Below are positions 62,501 through 64,000 of a DNA stretch of 64,000 nt, one piece after another. The translations under genes were made by a program, and so were the position numbers. Below the pieces are notes generated by a model. That model searched no databases. It saw only the letters and a list, made by a program, of their open reading frames with translations, and was not told the DNA's origin. Source of the stretch: JADHMP01 sp964386915. GTDB lineage: Bacteria > Bacteroidota > Bacteroidia > Flavobacteriales > Flavobacteriaceae. The stretch lies in the NCBI GenBank assembly GCA_964386915.1, contig CAYLUQ010000008.1:1-64000 (forward strand). Reading direction: 5' to 3'. Within the stretch, counting starts at the first letter, position 1. Each line of letters starts with the position of its first letter.

Positions 62501-64000
62501 GTTAGCACGAGGCTATGGGCGTTCCAAATTAGCGTGGTATTCAATTGACCGTATTTTCTATAGTAGAAATCCACCCACAGGCATCAATAACAATGACATT
62601 TCAGACAATACCACCCGGCGAATATTTATTAAGGAAATTTTTCCGGAGCAAGATTTGGTTCAGGGTAATACCACAGTTCAAAACACGCTAGATGTGGCCT
62701 ATTTTCCTCAAGAAAAAGGGCCCTATAACAATGCACCTCAGGCTGATTTTGACGCTCAACCCGAAGAACATTGGGCAGGAATAACCCGTTCCATAAATGC
62801 CACCAATTTTGAGCAAGCCAATGTTGAGTTTATTGAATTTTGGTTGTTAGATACCTTTTCCGATTTGGAAGATGAAGACGGAGCATTAGGAGACCTCGTT
62901 TTTCATTTAGGCAATATTTCGGAAGATATTTTAGAAGATGGGCGCAAGCAATTTGAAAATGGACTCCCCGGAGCAGCCAATAACACAGCCACCTACGAAA
63001 CTGAATGGGGAAAAGTGCCCGCAACACAATCTTTGGTCTATGCCTTCAACACAGAAGCAGCAGATCGAGCACAACAGGATGTTGGTTTAGACGGCTTGGG
63101 TGATGCTGAAGAAGGAACAATCTATACAAATGGTCCCTCTGATGATCCGGCAGGGGATAATTATGAATATTTTATCAAGGCCTCGGGGAGCATATTGGAA
63201 CGTTATAAAAACTATAATGGAACCGATGGAAATACACCCATTGCTTTTTCTGATTCCGATAGAGGAAACACCACCGAACCCGATACTGAAGATATCAATC
63301 GAGATCAAAGCATGAACACCATTAACAGCTATTTTGAATATCGTGTTCCGATTACTAAAACCATGGCGGTAGGAAATCATCCCTTTATAACAGATGTTCG
63401 AGATAACGTAAAAGTGCAAGTGCCCAATGGAAATGAAATAAATACCCGATGGTTGCAATTTAAAATCCCCATTCAAAAGGGCTATTATGAGGGTTCTGTT
63501 TTTGCCCCCTATTTCAAATCGGTCAATGCCATAGAAGATCTACGATCTATTCGTTTTATGCGGATGTTATTGCACAAATTCAAACAGCCCGTTGTATTTC
63601 GTTTTGGTACCCTTGATTTAGTGCGGGGAGATTGGCGTCAATATACCAAAGCTTTAAATGAGGAGGTGTTGCCCAACACCAACACCACAGTAGACATAAG
63701 CACTGTGAATATTTTAGAAAACGAAAACAGAATTCCCATAAACTATGTGCTTCCGCCAGACATTCAGCGTGAACAAATCAACAACAACAACACCATAGTG
63801 CGTCAGAATGAGCAATCTTTGGCTTTTCGCATTTGTGATTTGCAACCCATGGATGCTCGGGGAATTTTCAAAAACGTGAATTTGGACATGAGACAATACA
63901 AAAAAATTAGAATGTTCATTCACGCAGAATCGATTCCAGGCAATACGCCCTTGCCCGATCAAGAGGGTGATGCATATGATGAACGATTGGTTGCTTTTAT
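59592..64000 (+). CDS. sprA: T9SS outer-membrane translocon / gliding protein SprA, 5' part (runs off the window)
   Basis: An open frame of about 1,470 codons from a TTG at 59592 to the window end. No in-frame ATG exists before the signal peptide (LKLLCFFLCSGFLWAQ), and a stop (ruvA's own) lies 3 bases upstream. The start must therefore be TTG (or a rarer ATT). The sequence has SprA hallmarks: NFGFDFDQQISLSLLGKIGE, GNVSMPINSNLIQGAQSLFG, FALDYEEDRHYFL, IYIDDFEGAQ-like and NLDMRQYKKIRMFIHAE. SprA forms the very large barrel through which T9SS cargo crosses the outer membrane. An ~83-residue Gln/Ala-rich helical insertion (about 220-302) interrupts an otherwise conserved region. Confidence 0.93.
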   Translation, partial: MIVKNPFFNKRYALNRLLKLLCFFLCSGFLWAQDSEVSGADLGTIKMPMPQSIVSKYVYDPITERYIFAEEIDGYPIGTPLVLTLEEFEALVLKEKMAGYFQEKIAALSGKGSNLEETQKNLLPEVYVNNKFFQTIFGSNSIDVVPQGSIGIDLGIRYQKTDNPISSPRDRRNFGFDFDQQISLSLLGKIGERLQIIANYDTESTFDFQNLIKIRFNPPTLDDASALIPGSLGRQAGALQSRLQQAQETIGQVREGVNQAKTALAQTKQKIEALKNNVNNLPNSTAQVSNRVANFLNGKVTEDGILQNIDIGNVSMPINSNLIQGAQSLFGVRTDLKFGRTTISSVFAEQRSQSQNITTQGGGTLQEFDLFALDYEEDRHYFLAHYFRDHYDAFLKTYPYINSPIQITRLEVWVTNRGARTQNVRNIITLQDLGEAHPDKTRLDQVVQTFFAGSDPNAPPDNGVNRLDPKAIGYGGLLTEAVRDIATVKNSFGAANAQVREGYDYAVLESARKLSPQEYTFHPQLGYISLNQRLSNDEILGVAFQYTYLGKVYQVGEFANGGVPGTELNNTYGNTQTPVVQTNNLVVKMLKSSVTDVRQPVWNLMMKNIYNTGAFQLSEEDFKLSILYTDPSPINYMTAVNDKIWPEALRQQVLLNTFRLDRLNIYQDLTPQGDGFFDYVPGITIDPKFGRIIFPQVEPFGAFLFDLLDDPNSSKEDYDRATTYNSNQKKYVFREMYALTKAAALEAIEKNKFQLKGRYKSEGGDGIPIGAFNVPRGSVRVTAGGRLLQEGLDYTVNYEIGRVKIINEGLKASNIPIDISVENNSFFNQQNKRFSGINVIHQLNEKVFFGGTMVNLSENPLTQKANYGTEPVNNTMMGFNTNFSTEIPFLTRMANKVTATKSNTPSQLSFRGEVAALRARNPRNTQLQGETNVYIDDFEGAQTNIDIKGFNAWNLASVPVNDVWGAEEKGLARGYGRSKLAWYSIDRIFYSRNPPTGINNNDISDNTTRRIFIKEIFPEQDLVQGNTTVQNTLDVAYFPQEKGPYNNAPQADFDAQPEEHWAGITRSINATNFEQANVEFIEFWLLDTFSDLEDEDGALGDLVFHLGNISEDILEDGRKQFENGLPGAANNTATYETEWGKVPATQSLVYAFNTEAADRAQQDVGLDGLGDAEEGTIYTNGPSDDPAGDNYEYFIKASGSILERYKNYNGTDGNTPIAFSDSDRGNTTEPDTEDINRDQSMNTINSYFEYRVPITKTMAVGNHPFITDVRDNVKVQVPNGNEINTRWLQFKIPIQKGYYEGSVFAPYFKSVNAIEDLRSIRFMRMLLHKFKQPVVFRFGTLDLVRGDWRQYTKALNEEVLPNTNTTVDISTVNILENENRIPINYVLPPDIQREQINNNNTIVRQNEQSLAFRICDLQPMDARGIFKNVNLDMRQYKKIRMFIHAESIPGNTPLPDQEGDAYDERLVAF

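Noticed and set aside
1..64000. CRISPR arrays, insertion sequences, prophage genes, rRNA operons
   Set aside because: No regularly spaced short repeats, transposase, integrase or phage structural motifs, and no rRNA-like sequence were seen on either strand.

Overview
The window is a chromosomal segment from a member of the Bacteroidota, almost certainly a (probably marine) Flavobacteriaceae species. Supporting signs are the alternative complex III (act) operon joined to an aa3-type oxidase, a SusC/SusD pair, the T9SS translocon gene sprA behind ruvA, moderately AT-rich DNA, promoters of the Bacteroidota type (TAnnTTTG at -7), and many lipoproteins. No insertion sequence, prophage, CRISPR array or rRNA operon was seen. 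|| Layout. 1-4050: 3' end of a PiT-type phosphate transporter, a dNTP triphosphohydrolase, a membrane metallophosphoesterase and a cysteine-free thioredoxin-fold protein. 4065-7601 (minus): a large DUF2723/GT117 membrane protein. 7785-7857: a lone tRNA-Gln. 7894-12828 (minus): a Tat-exported molybdenum hydroxylase pair, an aldo/keto reductase and a secreted esterase-like hydrolase. 12973-13288: a scar with the 3' end of an Rrf2 regulator. 13283-15909 (minus): a MoxR/ChlI-like ATPase with a VWA partner. 15980-18391 (minus): a diheme cytochrome c and a parallel beta-helix protein, a known pair of unknown role. 18560-22971: the rimP-nusA-infB translation/transcription operon with a terminator-like hairpin in its leader. 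23483-34733: the actABCDEF-coxBA respiratory operon with a good promoter and a terminator. 34985-37658: a Crp/Fnr regulator, ruvB and queG. 37669-56680: a LacI-controlled SusCD locus with no carbohydrate-active enzyme, holding three tandem ~1,080-1,100-residue FG-GAP/ASPIC lipoproteins, a small lipoprotein, a vanadium-haloperoxidase/PAP2-type lipoprotein and an SLC45-like sugar transporter. 56728-64000: malic enzyme, ruvA and the 5' part of sprA, which begins at a TTG codon and runs off the window. || How they work together. The act/cox genes form one terminal respiratory branch: menaquinol is oxidised by ActABCDEF and electrons pass through c-type hemes to the CuA/heme oxidase. The LacI-SusCD-FG-GAP-haloperoxidase-MFS block looks like one nutrient-acquisition unit (outer-membrane capture, surface processing or binding, periplasmic chemistry, inner-membrane import, repressor). 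It is the best candidate here for an undescribed system, because no degradative CAZyme is present and the FG-GAP lipoproteins take up more than half of it.
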